DNA of 64,000 nt from Pseudomonas viridiflava (GCF_900590885.1 NZ_UUON01000051.1:588331-652330), one strand, 5' to 3'; shown: positions 45,204 through 54,994, counted from the stretch's first letter. Translations and numbers: made by a program. Notes: a model not told the origin generated them from the letters alone.

Positions 45204-45904
45204 AACACCTGTGGCTAGGCTTGCTGTTGCTGGCAAGCCCGGCCTTCGCCGCCGTCGACGCCCGCGACTATGACGCCTTCTGGCTGTGGAGCGGCGTGGC
45301 GCCACAACCGGTGCTCAAGCAGGCCAAAACCCTGTACATCCTCCAGGGCCAGATCAACTCCACCCGCCGCGCACCCCAACGCGGCGTGCAGATGATCGCC
45401 CAGGGCATCAGCGTGCCGCGCATTACCCAAGGCGAAATCTGGGTGGTGTACCGCGCCCACACCCTGCACTGGCCAGAGCGCGTCTACACCCAACTGCTCG
45501 GCCAGGTGCAACGCTGGCGCGACGCCGGCAACCCGGTGGTGGGCATCCAGATCGACTTCGACGCCCGCACCCAATACCTGCACGAATACGCCGACTTCTT
45601 GCGTGACCTGCGCCAACGCCTGCCCGCCGACTTGCGCCTGAGCATCACCGGCCTGATGGACTGGAGCAGCAACGCCGACCCCGCCGCCATCGCCCAGCTA
45701 AAGGGCGTGGTCGATGAAGTGGTGGTGCAGACGTACCAGGGCCGGCACAGCATCCCGGATTACGCGGCGTACCTGCCGCGCATGAACCGGTTGGGGCTGC
45801 CGTTCAAGATTGGGTTGATTCAGGGTGGGGAGTGGCAAGAACCGGGGTATTTGAAGGAGGGGGAGTGGTTTCGGGGGTATGTGGTGTTTTTGCAAAACCC
45901 TTAA
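45200..45904 (+). CDS. DUF3142-like secreted protein
   Basis: A 234-residue protein beginning at GTG 45200, overlapping the previous stop (GTGA). A signal peptide (KHLWLGLLLLASPAFA) precedes a TIM-barrel-like domain with strands IQIDFDARTQYLHEYADFL, LSITGLMDW and VVVQTYQGRHS, the pattern of DUF3142 proteins, which resemble glycoside hydrolases. The acidic residues in QIDFDA are candidate catalytic residues. Pairing with a TPR-like periplasmic protein suggests a cell-wall or polysaccharide role, which is inference. Confidence 0.72.
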   Translation: MKHLWLGLLLLASPAFAAVDARDYDAFWLWSGVAPQPVLKQAKTLYILQGQINSTRRAPQRGVQMIAQGISVPRITQGEIWVVYRAHTLHWPERVYTQLLGQVQRWRDAGNPVVGIQIDFDARTQYLHEYADFLRDLRQRLPADLRLSITGLMDWSSNADPAAIAQLKGVVDEVVVQTYQGRHSIPDYAAYLPRMNRLGLPFKIGLIQGGEWQEPGYLKEGEWFRGYVVFLQNP

Positions 45905-45923
45905 CAAGCCCCCTCCCACATTT
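45905..45923. repeat. Partial REP sequence
   Basis: The segment CAAGCCCCCTCCCACATTT is one arm of the REP core seen at 26635 and 40928, here without a matching arm. It lies in the 28-nt gap between convergent genes. Confidence 0.6.
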
Positions 45924-45932
45924 TTGACCGTG

Positions 45933-47378
45933 TTATTTCACGGCTGTCTGCAGCGGGTACACCGACTGCCAACCGCCGCCCAACGCCTTGTACAAACCGA
46001 CCATCGCCAGCGACACGCCGGTAGAACTCTCCACCCACTGCTCCTGCGTGGCCAGCAGCGCGCTTTGCACGGTGAGCACATTGACGAAATCCACCACGCC
46101 TTCGACGTATTGGTGTTGCGCGGTGGTCAGGGCGATCTGGTTCTGGCGCACGGCTTCGGCGAGGCTGTCGCGGCGTAGTTGGCTGGCGTTGTAGCGGGTC
46201 AACTGGTCGTCGATTTCATGCCAGGCGCGCAGCACGGTTTGCTGGTACGCGAGGGCCGCTTCCTGTTGCTGGGCCTCGCGCAGGTTCAACATGCCTTGCA
46301 GGCGCCCGCCGTTGAACAGCGGCAGGCTGAACTGCGGGCCGAAGGCAAACGCGCGCGAGCCCCACGAGCCGAAATCCGACAACTGCATGGCCTGGGAACC
46401 AAGGCTGCCCGACAGGGTGATGCGCGGGTAAAAATCGCCCTTGGCCACGCCGATGCTGGCGGTGGCGGCGTGCAAACGCGCTTCTGCCTGGCGGATATCC
46501 GGGCGCCGCTCGGCGAGTTCCGACGGCAGGCCGATGGCGACCTGGCGCTGGGTCTGCGGCACGCCGGCGTCCTTGGACAGCTGCGCGTGCAGGGCTTGCG
46601 GTGGCTCGCCCATCAACAGGCTGAGGGCGTTGATCAACTGGTCCTGACGCTGCTGCAGATCCGGCAGGCGCGCCTCGATGGCGGCGACCTGGGCGGCGGC
46701 TTCGGCCACGTCCAGATCCGTCGCTACGCCGTCGGCCAGGCGCAGTTGCGAGAGCTTGAGGCTGTGGCGCGCGACGTCGAGATTCTGCTCGGTAACGGCA
46801 CGGGTGTTTTGCACGCCGCGCAGCTGGATGTAGTCCTGGGCGGTTTCGGCGAGCACCGACAACAGCACGGCGCGGCGGTCGTTTTCGGCGACTTGCAGGG
46901 TGGCGTCGGCGGCTTCGGTTTCGCGTTTGACGCGGCCCCAGAAATCCAGCTCCCAGGAAGCGGAGAAACCCGCGTCCCACTGGTTGAACGCCGCGCGGCC
47001 GTTGTTGCCGGACGGGTCGCTCAAGCCTTTGCCGCTGTTGCGTTGGCGCGCGTAGTCGCCGCTGGCGTTGACGGTCGGGTAGCGCTCGGCGGTGGTCACC
47101 TGGCGCACGGCGCGGCTTTGCTCCAGGCGGCTGCTGGCCAGCTTGAGGTCGAGGTTATCGCTGAGCGCACGGCGTGTGAGGGCCGAGAGTTGCGCGTCGT
47201 GGAACACGTCCCACCAGCGCTCTTGCAGCGGGTCGCTGACCGCGCGGCTGGCAGCCTGACGCCCTTGGGGCTCGGCCCATTGCGTCACTTGCAGGCCCTG
47301 GGGCTTGTGGAAATCCGGGCCGACCGTGCAGGCGCTCAGGCTGATCAGGCTCAAGGTGAGCCAGGCGAACTGTTTCAT
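45933..47378 (-). CDS. NodT-family outer-membrane efflux lipoprotein
   Basis: A 481-residue outer-membrane factor with lipobox SAC (Cys17). Motifs include SWELDFWGRVKRETEAADA and RRPDIRQAEARLHAATASIG, with the two-fold helical repeat of the OprM family. Its start overlaps the EmrA-like gene stop by 4 nt, so it is the outer-membrane channel for the MFS pump. Confidence 0.91.
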   Translation of the reverse strand: MKQFAWLTLSLISLSACTVGPDFHKPQGLQVTQWAEPQGRQAASRAVSDPLQERWWDVFHDAQLSALTRRALSDNLDLKLASSRLEQSRAVRQVTTAERYPTVNASGDYARQRNSGKGLSDPSGNNGRAAFNQWDAGFSASWELDFWGRVKRETEAADATLQVAENDRRAVLLSVLAETAQDYIQLRGVQNTRAVTEQNLDVARHSLKLSQLRLADGVATDLDVAEAAAQVAAIEARLPDLQQRQDQLINALSLLMGEPPQALHAQLSKDAGVPQTQRQVAIGLPSELAERRPDIRQAEARLHAATASIGVAKGDFYPRITLSGSLGSQAMQLSDFGSWGSRAFAFGPQFSLPLFNGGRLQGMLNLREAQQQEAALAYQQTVLRAWHEIDDQLTRYNASQLRRDSLAEAVRQNQIALTTAQHQYVEGVVDFVNVLTVQSALLATQEQWVESSTGVSLAMVGLYKALGGGWQSVYPLQTAVK

Positions 47379-48433
47379 TGCTGCGCCACCTCACGCTGCT
47401 GCGCGACCGGCTGGGTGTCGACGCTGGCTTCCACCGACATACCCACCCGCAGGCGCTCGGTCAAAGGCTGGTTCGGCTCCAGCACGATTTTCACCGGAAT
47501 GCGCTGCACCACCTTGGTGAAGTTGCCGGTGGCGTTGTCGGGTTTGACCGAGGCAAACGTTACCCCGGTCGCCGGCGCCAGGCTTTCCAGATGGCCGTTG
47601 AGCAACTCGCCGTCGAGGCTGTCGACGCGCACTTGCACGGCTTGGCCGGCGTGCATGTGGGACAGTTGGGTTTCCTGGAAATTGGCTACCACATAGGCCT
47701 CGGCCAGCGGCACCACGGCGAGGATCTTGCTGCCCGGCGTCACATAGGCGCCGACCCGCACCGCGCGCTCGCCGACCATGCCATCCACCGGCGCGACAAT
47801 GCGCGTGTAGGAGAGCTGAAAGCTGGCCAGTTCCAACGCCGCCTGGGCGCGTTTGAGCCCGCCTTCGGCCGCATCGCGCTGAGCGGTGAGGATCTCGACC
47901 TGCTTGCGTTCAGCCGCCAGCACCGCCGTGGCATTGGCCAGGCGCGCGGTGGCCTGGTCGATGCGGGTCTTGGCTTGCTGGGCGTTTTGCACCGTGCCGG
48001 CGCCGACGCCGGCGAGGTGGTTGTAGCGGTTCAGTTCGTGCTCGGCAAAGGCCACTTCGGCGCGGTCTGCGGCCACGGTGGCCTGGGCCTGGGAGATCAC
48101 CGAGCTTTGGCGCTCCAGCGTCGCAGTGGCGTTTTTCAGCTGGGCGCGGGCCACCAGGGTGTCGGCATCGGCGGCCTGGGCGGCGGCGCGAAAATCCCGG
48201 TCGTCGATCAGCGCCAGCAGTTGGCCAGCCTGGACGCGCTGGTTGTCTTCCACCAGCACTTCCTTGATAAACCCGGCCACGCGCGGCGCGACCAGGGTGA
48301 AGTCGGCGGCGACGAAGGCGTCGTTGGTGCTCTGGCGCTTGCTGCCCAGAATGCCCGGCGCGACCAGGTACACCAGCACGCCGACGGCAAACACGGCGAT
48401 GACGGAGACGGCAATTTTGTCTTTGCGTTTCAT
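47375..48433 (-). CDS. EmrA-like HlyD-family adaptor
   Basis: A 352-residue membrane fusion protein with one N-terminal helix (about 8-28), lipoyl halves (APRVAGFIKEVLVEDNQRV and RIVAPVDGMVGERAVRVG), and a long coiled hairpin. It bridges an MFS transporter and the NodT channel. It lies 15 nt after the MFS gene. Confidence 0.92.
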   Translation of the reverse strand: MKRKDKIAVSVIAVFAVGVLVYLVAPGILGSKRQSTNDAFVAADFTLVAPRVAGFIKEVLVEDNQRVQAGQLLALIDDRDFRAAAQAADADTLVARAQLKNATATLERQSSVISQAQATVAADRAEVAFAEHELNRYNHLAGVGAGTVQNAQQAKTRIDQATARLANATAVLAAERKQVEILTAQRDAAEGGLKRAQAALELASFQLSYTRIVAPVDGMVGERAVRVGAYVTPGSKILAVVPLAEAYVVANFQETQLSHMHAGQAVQVRVDSLDGELLNGHLESLAPATGVTFASVKPDNATGNFTKVVQRIPVKIVLEPNQPLTERLRVGMSVEASVDTQPVAQQREVAQQ

Positions 48434-48448
48434 GAGAAGTCCTTGAGG

Positions 48449-49984
48449 CTAGGTCGGTGCGCGAGGCGGAAAGATCCGCGTGGGCATCCAGAAAATCAGC
48501 AGGATCAACGCCACCGCGACACCGGCCATGACGTAATAGAGATCCGAAGAAGTGAGCACCACGGCCTGCTCGTGCAGGCGGTGCGCCAGGCCTGGCGCGT
48601 CGCCGTCGGCCAGGGGCGAATTACCCAGGCGGTCCACCAGCATGGTCGAGTGAAAATGCAGGCGCTGGGTGGTCAGCGCATCCAGCACGCCGGTGGCGAC
48701 CACGGCGGCCAGGCCCTTGACCGTGTTGAACCAGGCCGAGGCGAACGGCCCGTCAGTCGGTTGGATGCTGCCGGTTGAGAGCATCAGCAAAGGCAACACG
48801 GCCATGGGTTGCCCGAAGATTTGCAGCAGATACCAGCCATAGAAATCATTGCGTATCCACGCCGAAGTCAGCTGCGAGCTGCCCACGCAGCACAGCACCA
48901 GCATGCCGAGGCCGATCCCCAACACCCAACGGCAATCGACCCAGCGCAGGTTGCACAGCGCCGCCACCAGAGGCAGCGCGATCAATTGCGGCAGAGCCAT
49001 CAGCAGCATCACCGGCGCGGTTTGCAACGGGCGATAACCCTGGACCTGGGCGAGGAAACTCGACGGGATGATGATCACCGAGGTCAGCACCATCAACACG
49101 CCCGCCAGCACGATCAGGGCAAACGACAGGTTGCGCAGGCCGAGCATCTGCAACTTGAAAAACGGCATCGGGTGCGACCATTCATTGACCATGAACAACA
49201 CCAGCAACACGCCGCCGCCGCACAGCAGGAAAGTGATCAGGCCCGACTCGAACCAGTCCAGCCGGTTGCCTTGCAGAATGCCGATCACCAGCATGCAGAT
49301 CGCCGGAAACCCCAGCAGCAGGCCTCGCCAGTTGAACTGCTTGAAGCGCTCCAGGCGCAGCGGGTCCTGCGGCAAGCCGTAGGCCACGGCCGCCATGGCC
49401 AGCAGGCACGGGCCGACGATCTGCCAGAACGCCCACTGCCAGCCGACGTATTCGGTCCACAGCGCCGCCAGCGGCGTGCCGAGGCTCGGCCCGAAAGTAG
49501 CAGTGAGCGCGTAGCCGGCCAGGCCATACAGCTTGACGTTGGCCGGCAGGAAGCGCAGCGCCACGGTCATCAGCATCGGCGGCAACGCGCCGCCGGCCAG
49601 GCCTTGCACGGTGCGCAGCAGCAACAGGCTTTCGTAGTTCGGCGCGAACGGGCACAGGATCCCCAGCACGGTAAACAGGCCGATGGCGCACAGGGTGAAG
49701 CGACGCAGGGAAAAGGTCACCGAGCACCAAGGCGCAAAGGCCATGGCCGACACGGAGGTGGCCGTGTAGGCAGCGACCAGCCAGGTGCCTTCGTCGAAAC
49801 CGATGTACAGCGCGCCACGGATGTCGGCGAGGGCCACTTTGGTGACCATCTCGTTGAGACCGGACACCAGCACCGCCAGCAACACACCGACCAGGCCGAT
49901 GATGATGCGCGGGCCGAATACCGGAGGGGTCATCGCGACGGGTTTGGCTGCGGCCTCGAGGGTGGGGGCAGCGAGGGAAGTCAT
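48449..49984 (-). CDS. EmrB/DHA2-family MFS drug exporter
   Basis: A 511-residue transporter with 14 predicted helices. The motif GTWLVAAYTATSVSAMAF and the antiporter-type motif GTPLAALWTEYVGWQWAF identify the DHA2 family. With EmrA and NodT partners it forms a tripartite pump. The first gene of its operon, preceded by an AT-rich region. Confidence 0.92.
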   Translation of the reverse strand: MTSLAAPTLEAAAKPVAMTPPVFGPRIIIGLVGVLLAVLVSGLNEMVTKVALADIRGALYIGFDEGTWLVAAYTATSVSAMAFAPWCSVTFSLRRFTLCAIGLFTVLGILCPFAPNYESLLLLRTVQGLAGGALPPMLMTVALRFLPANVKLYGLAGYALTATFGPSLGTPLAALWTEYVGWQWAFWQIVGPCLLAMAAVAYGLPQDPLRLERFKQFNWRGLLLGFPAICMLVIGILQGNRLDWFESGLITFLLCGGGVLLVLFMVNEWSHPMPFFKLQMLGLRNLSFALIVLAGVLMVLTSVIIIPSSFLAQVQGYRPLQTAPVMLLMALPQLIALPLVAALCNLRWVDCRWVLGIGLGMLVLCCVGSSQLTSAWIRNDFYGWYLLQIFGQPMAVLPLLMLSTGSIQPTDGPFASAWFNTVKGLAAVVATGVLDALTTQRLHFHSTMLVDRLGNSPLADGDAPGLAHRLHEQAVVLTSSDLYYVMAGVAVALILLIFWMPTRIFPPRAPT

Positions 49985-50103
49985 GTACGGGTAGCTCGGG
50001 ATTATAAATACCCGAGCAGTTTAATCAGGCACATACATTACAAAAAGTTACTTATTGTCAGCTTATAAGTGCGCCGGACGCAAACCTAAATCCACTGCAG
50101 GTC

Positions 50104-50137
50104 AAATGTGGGAGGGAGCTTGCCCCCTCCCAAATTT
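50104..50137. repeat. REP element with imperfect hairpin
   Basis: AAATGTGGGAGGGAGCTTGC pairs with CCCCTCCCAAATTT, the same family as at 26635 with a few changes. It sits 3' of the lysR stop, in the gap to the MFS gene, and may act as a terminator. Confidence 0.7.
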
Positions 50138-50159
50138 CTACCCTTGCATGACTTGGGAA

Positions 50160-51080
50160 TCAGGTCGGCTGGGCTTCCAGCCAGGTGGCGTGGCAGCTCT
50201 CGCGCATGGTTTCACGCAGCCATTTGTGGGCCGGGTCCTTGTCGAAACGCGGGTGCCAGGATTGGGCCAACACCAGCGTGGGCAGCGAAATCGGCAAGGC
50301 GAAAGAGCGCAACGGCAGCTTCAGGCGCTTGGCACTCAGCAAGGCTTCCTTGGGTACCGGCAGGATCAGGTCGGAATCGGGCAACATGAACATCGCGCCG
50401 TGAAAGCCCGGGGCGATCATCGCCACGCGGCGTTCCAGGCCCTGGGCGTTCAACGCGGTATCGATCGGCCCGCGGGCGATGCCGCGCCGCGAGATGCTGA
50501 TATGGGAATAGCTGGCAAACCGCGCCGCCGTAATTTCTTCATCGAACAGCGGGTGGTCTTCCCGCGCCAGGCCGACGAAGGTGGTGGAGAACAGGTTCTG
50601 CACCTTCACTTCGGGACTGGACGGCAGCGTATTGCTTACCCGCAGATCCAGCCGCCCTTCGCGCAGCGCGTCGTCGTCGGTATCGCCCTCGGGCACAAAA
50701 CACAGCTCGCACAGCGGCGCCATGCGCTCCATGGTGTCGAACAGACGCCCGCCATAAACGCCGATAAAAAAGTCGTTGGCGCGCACGCTGAAGCGGCGGC
50801 GCAAGGTGCTCAGGTCAACCTGGTCGGCCGAGCGAAACAGCAACGCGGCCTGCTCCACCACGTTGCGCACCTGGCCCTGCAACTGCAGGGCCTTGGGCGT
50901 GGGCACCAGCCCGCGACCGGCGCGCACCAGGATCGGGTCGCCCACCGCCTCGCGAATACGCGTAAGGGTACGGCTCATGGCAGCCGGGCTGAGGTTCATG
51001 CGCCGCGCCGCGCCGACCACACTGCCCTCGTCGAGCAGCGCGTCGAGGGCGACCAGCAGGTTCATGTCCGGTAATTGCAT
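50160..51080 (-). CDS. LysR-family transcriptional regulator
   Basis: A 306-residue regulator: an N-terminal helix-turn-helix (LDEGSVVGAARRMNLSPAAMSRTLTRI) and a C-terminal periplasmic-binding-like effector domain (from about 90). The start is ATG 51080, since the codon at 51089 is GTG and lies outside the HTH consensus. It is between the dioxygenase-ABC operon and the pump operon, all leftward; its target is not obvious, and it could regulate either neighbour. Confidence 0.88.
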   Translation of the reverse strand: MQLPDMNLLVALDALLDEGSVVGAARRMNLSPAAMSRTLTRIREAVGDPILVRAGRGLVPTPKALQLQGQVRNVVEQAALLFRSADQVDLSTLRRRFSVRANDFFIGVYGGRLFDTMERMAPLCELCFVPEGDTDDDALREGRLDLRVSNTLPSSPEVKVQNLFSTTFVGLAREDHPLFDEEITAARFASYSHISISRRGIARGPIDTALNAQGLERRVAMIAPGFHGAMFMLPDSDLILPVPKEALLSAKRLKLPLRSFALPISLPTLVLAQSWHPRFDKDPAHKWLRETMRESCHATWLEAQPT

Positions 51081-51140
51081 GCCAAGCACTCGTGATCGAT
51101 AAGGAGTGAACTGGGCGCAATCCTAGCAGGGTTAGGTGGT

Positions 51141-51989
51141 TTAGCGTTGCATGCCCCAACGTTTCACGGTGAGCCGCTCGAAGGTGTCAAACACCAGGTT
51201 CTCCACCAGCAAGCCGATCAGGATCACCACGGCCAAGCCGGCAAACACTTTGTCGGTGTACAGCTCGTTGCGGTTCTGGAAGATGTACCAGCCCAGCCCG
51301 CCCTTGCCGCTGGTGGCGCCGAACACCAGCTCGGCGGCGATCAGCGTGCGCCAGGCAAATGCCCAGCCGATTTTCAGGCCGGCGAGGATCGACGGCAGCG
51401 CCGCCGGGATCAGGATGAACAGCACAAAGCGCATGCCCTTGAGGCCATAGTTGCGACCGGCCATGCGCAGGGTTTCGGACACGCCAAGAAACCCCGAATA
51501 GGTATTGAGCGCCAGCGCCCACAGCACCGAATGCACCAGCACGAAAATCAGGCTGTTCTGCCCCAGGCCGAACCACAGCAACGCCAGCGGCAGCAAGGCA
51601 ATCGCCGGCAACGGGTTGAACATCGAGGTCAGCGTACTCAGCAGGTCGCGGCCCAACTGGGTCGACACCGCCAGCGTGGTCAGCGCAAACGCCAGCACGA
51701 TGCCGATCAGGTAACCTTTGATCAGCACCGCCAGCGAGATGCTGACTTTGCTCAGCAGCTCGCCACTGAGCAGGCCGTCGTACAGCGCGGCAGAGGTCTG
51801 CAAAAAGCTAGGCAGCAGCAGGTCATTGTTCTGATAACGCGCGACCGCTTCCCACAAGATCGCCAGCACGATCAGGATCAGGCCTTTACGCAGCCAGCCT
51901 TGTTGCCACAGGCGTTGGCGCAGCGGCAGCTCGCGTTCCACGGGGACGCTGAGCAGTGGTTCGAGGGTGATTTCGTATTCCTGGCGCAT
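51141..51989 (-). CDS. ABC transporter permease (TauC/SsuC family)
   Basis: A 282-residue inner-membrane permease with six helices and the EAA-type loop ETLRMAGRNYGLKGMRFVLFI near residues 170-190. Related to aliphatic sulfonate, taurine and sulfate-ester permeases. It follows the ATPase gene by 11 nt and ends the transporter operon. Confidence 0.88.
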   Translation of the reverse strand: MRQEYEITLEPLLSVPVERELPLRQRLWQQGWLRKGLILIVLAILWEAVARYQNNDLLLPSFLQTSAALYDGLLSGELLSKVSISLAVLIKGYLIGIVLAFALTTLAVSTQLGRDLLSTLTSMFNPLPAIALLPLALLWFGLGQNSLIFVLVHSVLWALALNTYSGFLGVSETLRMAGRNYGLKGMRFVLFILIPAALPSILAGLKIGWAFAWRTLIAAELVFGATSGKGGLGWYIFQNRNELYTDKVFAGLAVVILIGLLVENLVFDTFERLTVKRWGMQR

Positions 51990-52000
51990 GGGTTGTCCCT

Positions 52001-52852
52001 TCAGTAAGCGATGCGGATATCGGCAAAACCCAACTCACGTTCGGCTTCTTGCGCTTCATCGAACAGCAGGCGATGAATGCGCCGCGCCGACGCCTGGAAG
52101 TCCACACCGCCAAGGCTGTGCAGGTCGTATTGATGGCTGTGGATTTCCGCGCGCACGCGCCCCGGGTGCGGCGACAGCAACAGGATGCGATTGCCCACCA
52201 CCAGCGCTTCTTCGATGGAATGGGTGACGAACAGCAGGGTGAAGCGCACCTCTTCCCAGAGCAGCAGCAGTTCTTCCTGCATCTTGCGGCGGGTCAGGGC
52301 GTCAAGGGCGGCGAAGGGCTCGTCCATCAACAGGATTTTCGGCTGCATGGCCAGCGCGCGGGCGATGGCCACGCGGGCTTTCATGCCGCCGGAGAGGGTG
52401 TGGGGGTATGCGTCGGCAAAGTTGCTCAGGCCGACTTTATCGAGGTAGTGCAGCGCACGTTCTTCAGCCTCGCGACGGCCTAAGGTCTTTGACGCCAGCA
52501 GCGGGAACATCACGTTCTGCTTCACGGTTTTCCACGGCGGCAACTGGTCGAATTCCTGGAACACCACGATGCGGTCCGGCCCCGGCTGCTCGACCTTTTG
52601 GCCCAGCAGGCGGATCTCGCCTTCGCAGGGTTTGATAAACCCGGCGATGGACTTGAGCAAGGTGGACTTGCCGCAACCCGAAGGCCCCAGCAAGACGTAG
52701 CGATCCGCCGGGTCGATCTCGAAACTGACCTGGTGGGTGGCCCGCACCACGCGCTCGGGGGTGCGGTATTCCAGACTGACTTTGTCCACCGCCAGCAATG
52801 GGGCGGTGGTGTGCAGGTTGCTGGCCGTGTGGCCTTGCAAGGGCGCGTTCAT
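52001..52852 (-). CDS. ABC transporter ATP-binding protein (TauB/SsuB family)
   Basis: A 283-residue ATPase with Walker A GPSGCGKST, signature LSGGMKARVAIARAL, Walker B ILLMDEPF and the H-loop FVTHSIEEA. Length and sequence fit the sulfonate/nitrate/taurine branch. It lies one base after the binding-protein gene. Confidence 0.92.
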   Translation of the reverse strand: MNAPLQGHTASNLHTTAPLLAVDKVSLEYRTPERVVRATHQVSFEIDPADRYVLLGPSGCGKSTLLKSIAGFIKPCEGEIRLLGQKVEQPGPDRIVVFQEFDQLPPWKTVKQNVMFPLLASKTLGRREAEERALHYLDKVGLSNFADAYPHTLSGGMKARVAIARALAMQPKILLMDEPFAALDALTRRKMQEELLLLWEEVRFTLLFVTHSIEEALVVGNRILLLSPHPGRVRAEIHSHQYDLHSLGGVDFQASARRIHRLLFDEAQEAERELGFADIRIAY

Positions 52853-52853
52853 C

Positions 52854-53879
52854 TCAACTTCCTTGCAGGGGCTTGGCGTCCTGGAAGAAGTAGTCCTTCC
52901 ACGATTCAGGCTTGTTTTTGATGGCGCCGACGCGGTAGAGAAATTCCGCCAGCGGGTAAGTGTTTTTCGGCGTGACGCTGAATTCGAACTGCGGGTTGTC
53001 GATGATTTTCAGCAACGCGGCGCGGTCGATCTTGGCCTTGGTCACGCGGATGTAGGTGTCGGCGGCGGCGCCTTTGTCGTTCTGGGCGAACTGCGCGGCT
53101 TCGGTCAGCGCCTCGACGAAGGCCTTGTAGGTTTTCGGGTTGTCGTTGCGGAATTTCTCGGTGGCGAACAGCACGGTCGGCGAGTTCGGGCCGAGCAGGT
53201 CGTAGGTGTTCAGCACCACGTGCACGTTAGGGTTGGCCAGGGCCTGGTCCTGGAACGGCGGGTTGGAGAAATGCCCGGTCAGCTCGGTACCGCCGGCGAT
53301 CAGTGCAGCGGTGGCGTCCGGGTGCGGAACGGCGACGGTGTACTTGTCGAGGCGATTGAATTCCTTGTCGCCCCATTGCTTGGCGGCGGCGTATTGCAGG
53401 AAGCGCGACTGCACCGACACGCCCACCGCCGGCACGGCGATGCGGTCCTTGTCGGTGAAATCGGCGATGGTCTTGACCTTTGGATTGTTGCTCACCAGGT
53501 AGTACGGGAAGTTGCCCAGGGAGGCCACGGCCTTGACGTTCTGCTTGCCGTGGGTACGGTCCCAGATGGTCAGCAGCGGGCCGACGCCGGCACCGGCGAT
53601 GTCGATGGAGCCCGACAGCAGCGCGTCGTTGACGGCTGCGCCGCCGGACAGTTGGGTCCAGTCGACCTTGATGTCGATGCCTTCCTGCTTGCCGTATTTT
53701 TCGATCAGGTTCTGGTCGCGCACCACGTTGAGCAACAGGTAGACGATGCCGAATTGTTCGGCGATGCGGATCTCACCTTCGGCCTGCGCGGCCGCCGGGG
53801 CCACGAGGCTGCCGGCCAACAGGCTGACACCCAGGCCGACGGTTGCCGCCAGCCGTGCAAATGGAATTTTCCTGGACAT
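52854..53879 (-). CDS. ABC transporter substrate-binding protein (TauA/SsuA/AtsR family)
   Basis: A 341-residue periplasmic binding protein with a Sec signal peptide (about 1-33, ending AAAQA). Motifs EIRIAEQFGIVYLLLNVV and LLSGSIDIAGAGVGP place it in the nitrate/sulfonate group. ATG 53879 is chosen with GGAG seven bases upstream; longer in-frame extensions read back into the dioxygenase gene. It carries the organosulfur substrate to the permease. Confidence 0.87.
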   Translation of the reverse strand: MSRKIPFARLAATVGLGVSLLAGSLVAPAAAQAEGEIRIAEQFGIVYLLLNVVRDQNLIEKYGKQEGIDIKVDWTQLSGGAAVNDALLSGSIDIAGAGVGPLLTIWDRTHGKQNVKAVASLGNFPYYLVSNNPKVKTIADFTDKDRIAVPAVGVSVQSRFLQYAAAKQWGDKEFNRLDKYTVAVPHPDATAALIAGGTELTGHFSNPPFQDQALANPNVHVVLNTYDLLGPNSPTVLFATEKFRNDNPKTYKAFVEALTEAAQFAQNDKGAAADTYIRVTKAKIDRAALLKIIDNPQFEFSVTPKNTYPLAEFLYRVGAIKNKPESWKDYFFQDAKPLQGS

Positions 53880-53893
53880 GGTCATGCTCCGAT

Positions 53894-54787
53894 TCAGAAA
53901 GGCGCGTCGCCCTGGATGGTGGTGCGAAACAGCTTGCGGCGCAGGTAGCTCGGGCAACCGGCGGCCAGGTGGATCAGCGAGCGGTTGTCCCAGAACACCA
54001 GGTCGTGAGGCTGCCACTGGTGGCGATAGATGTTCTGCGGCAGCACACTGTGGGCGTAAAGTTGGGCCAGCAGGTCGCGGCTTTCGTCTTCGGGCAGGCC
54101 AACGATTCGAGTGGTGAAACCTTCGCTGACGAACAGCGCCTTGCGGCCGTTTTCCGGGTGGGTGCGCACGATGGGGTGCACCACTTCGGCGACCTGGGCG
54201 AGCTGCTCCGGCGTGAGCGTTGGGCGCCAGTTGCCCTCGAATTTGGTTTCGCTGTAACGCGCGGTGTAGGAATGCGCGGCGCTGCGGCCTTCTACCGCTT
54301 TGCGCAGGTGCTCGGGTAACTGGTCCCAGGCTTTGTGCATGTCGGCGAACAAGGTGTCGCCGCCTTCGGAAGGCAGTTCCTGGGCATGCAGCATCGAGCC
54401 CAGGCTCGGCAGTTCTTTATAGGACAGGTCCGAATGCCAGAATTTGCCCGCGTCGCCCAGGCCGATGGATTGGCCATTTTCGATGATGTTGGAGACGATC
54501 AGGATTTCCGGGTGGTTGGCCAGCAGGAACTGCTTGAGCACGTGGATCTGCAACACGCCGAAACGGCGGCTGAAGGCGATCTGTTGTTCGGGGGTGATGC
54601 GTTGATCGCGAAACACTACGACGTGGTGGTCCAGGTGCGCGCGGTGGATGCGCGCGAAATCCTCGTCGTTGATCGGGCGTGATAAGTCCAGGCCAATGAT
54701 CTCGGCGCCAACGCTGCCGGGCAGTGGACGAATCTCAAACGCTTGGGCGGTAGGGGTCGCTGTTGGAACAGTAGAGGTGGCGGACAT
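53894..54787 (-). CDS. TauD/TfdA-family Fe(II)/2-oxoglutarate dioxygenase
   Basis: A 297-residue oxygenase. The iron-binding triad is in WHSD (His118, Asp120) and a distal His in SLIHLA; a C-terminal Arg for 2-oxoglutarate is in LFRTTI. Relatives cleave taurine, alkylsulfates or aryloxy acids to release sulfite, sulfate or phenols. It heads an operon with a sulfonate-type ABC importer and so probably helps sulfur acquisition. Substrate unresolved: it does not look especially like AtsK or TauD. Confidence 0.87.
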   Translation of the reverse strand: MSATSTVPTATPTAQAFEIRPLPGSVGAEIIGLDLSRPINDEDFARIHRAHLDHHVVVFRDQRITPEQQIAFSRRFGVLQIHVLKQFLLANHPEILIVSNIIENGQSIGLGDAGKFWHSDLSYKELPSLGSMLHAQELPSEGGDTLFADMHKAWDQLPEHLRKAVEGRSAAHSYTARYSETKFEGNWRPTLTPEQLAQVAEVVHPIVRTHPENGRKALFVSEGFTTRIVGLPEDESRDLLAQLYAHSVLPQNIYRHQWQPHDLVFWDNRSLIHLAAGCPSYLRRKLFRTTIQGDAPF

Positions 54788-54994
54788 GAGGTCACTCCCG
54801 GTCAGACAGGAGAGTGACTTTATAGGTATAAGAACGGCACTTTAAATACCGTTAGTGAATATCGATATACGGGAATGTACCGGCGACGTAAGACGCCATA
54901 ATGGCTGCTCGTGGGCGCCTGGAGCAGCATGTTGAAGCGCTTACAAGCCGAAACCGTGGGCGTTTGACAAGCTTATGGGCAGCCTCTAGTGTGC

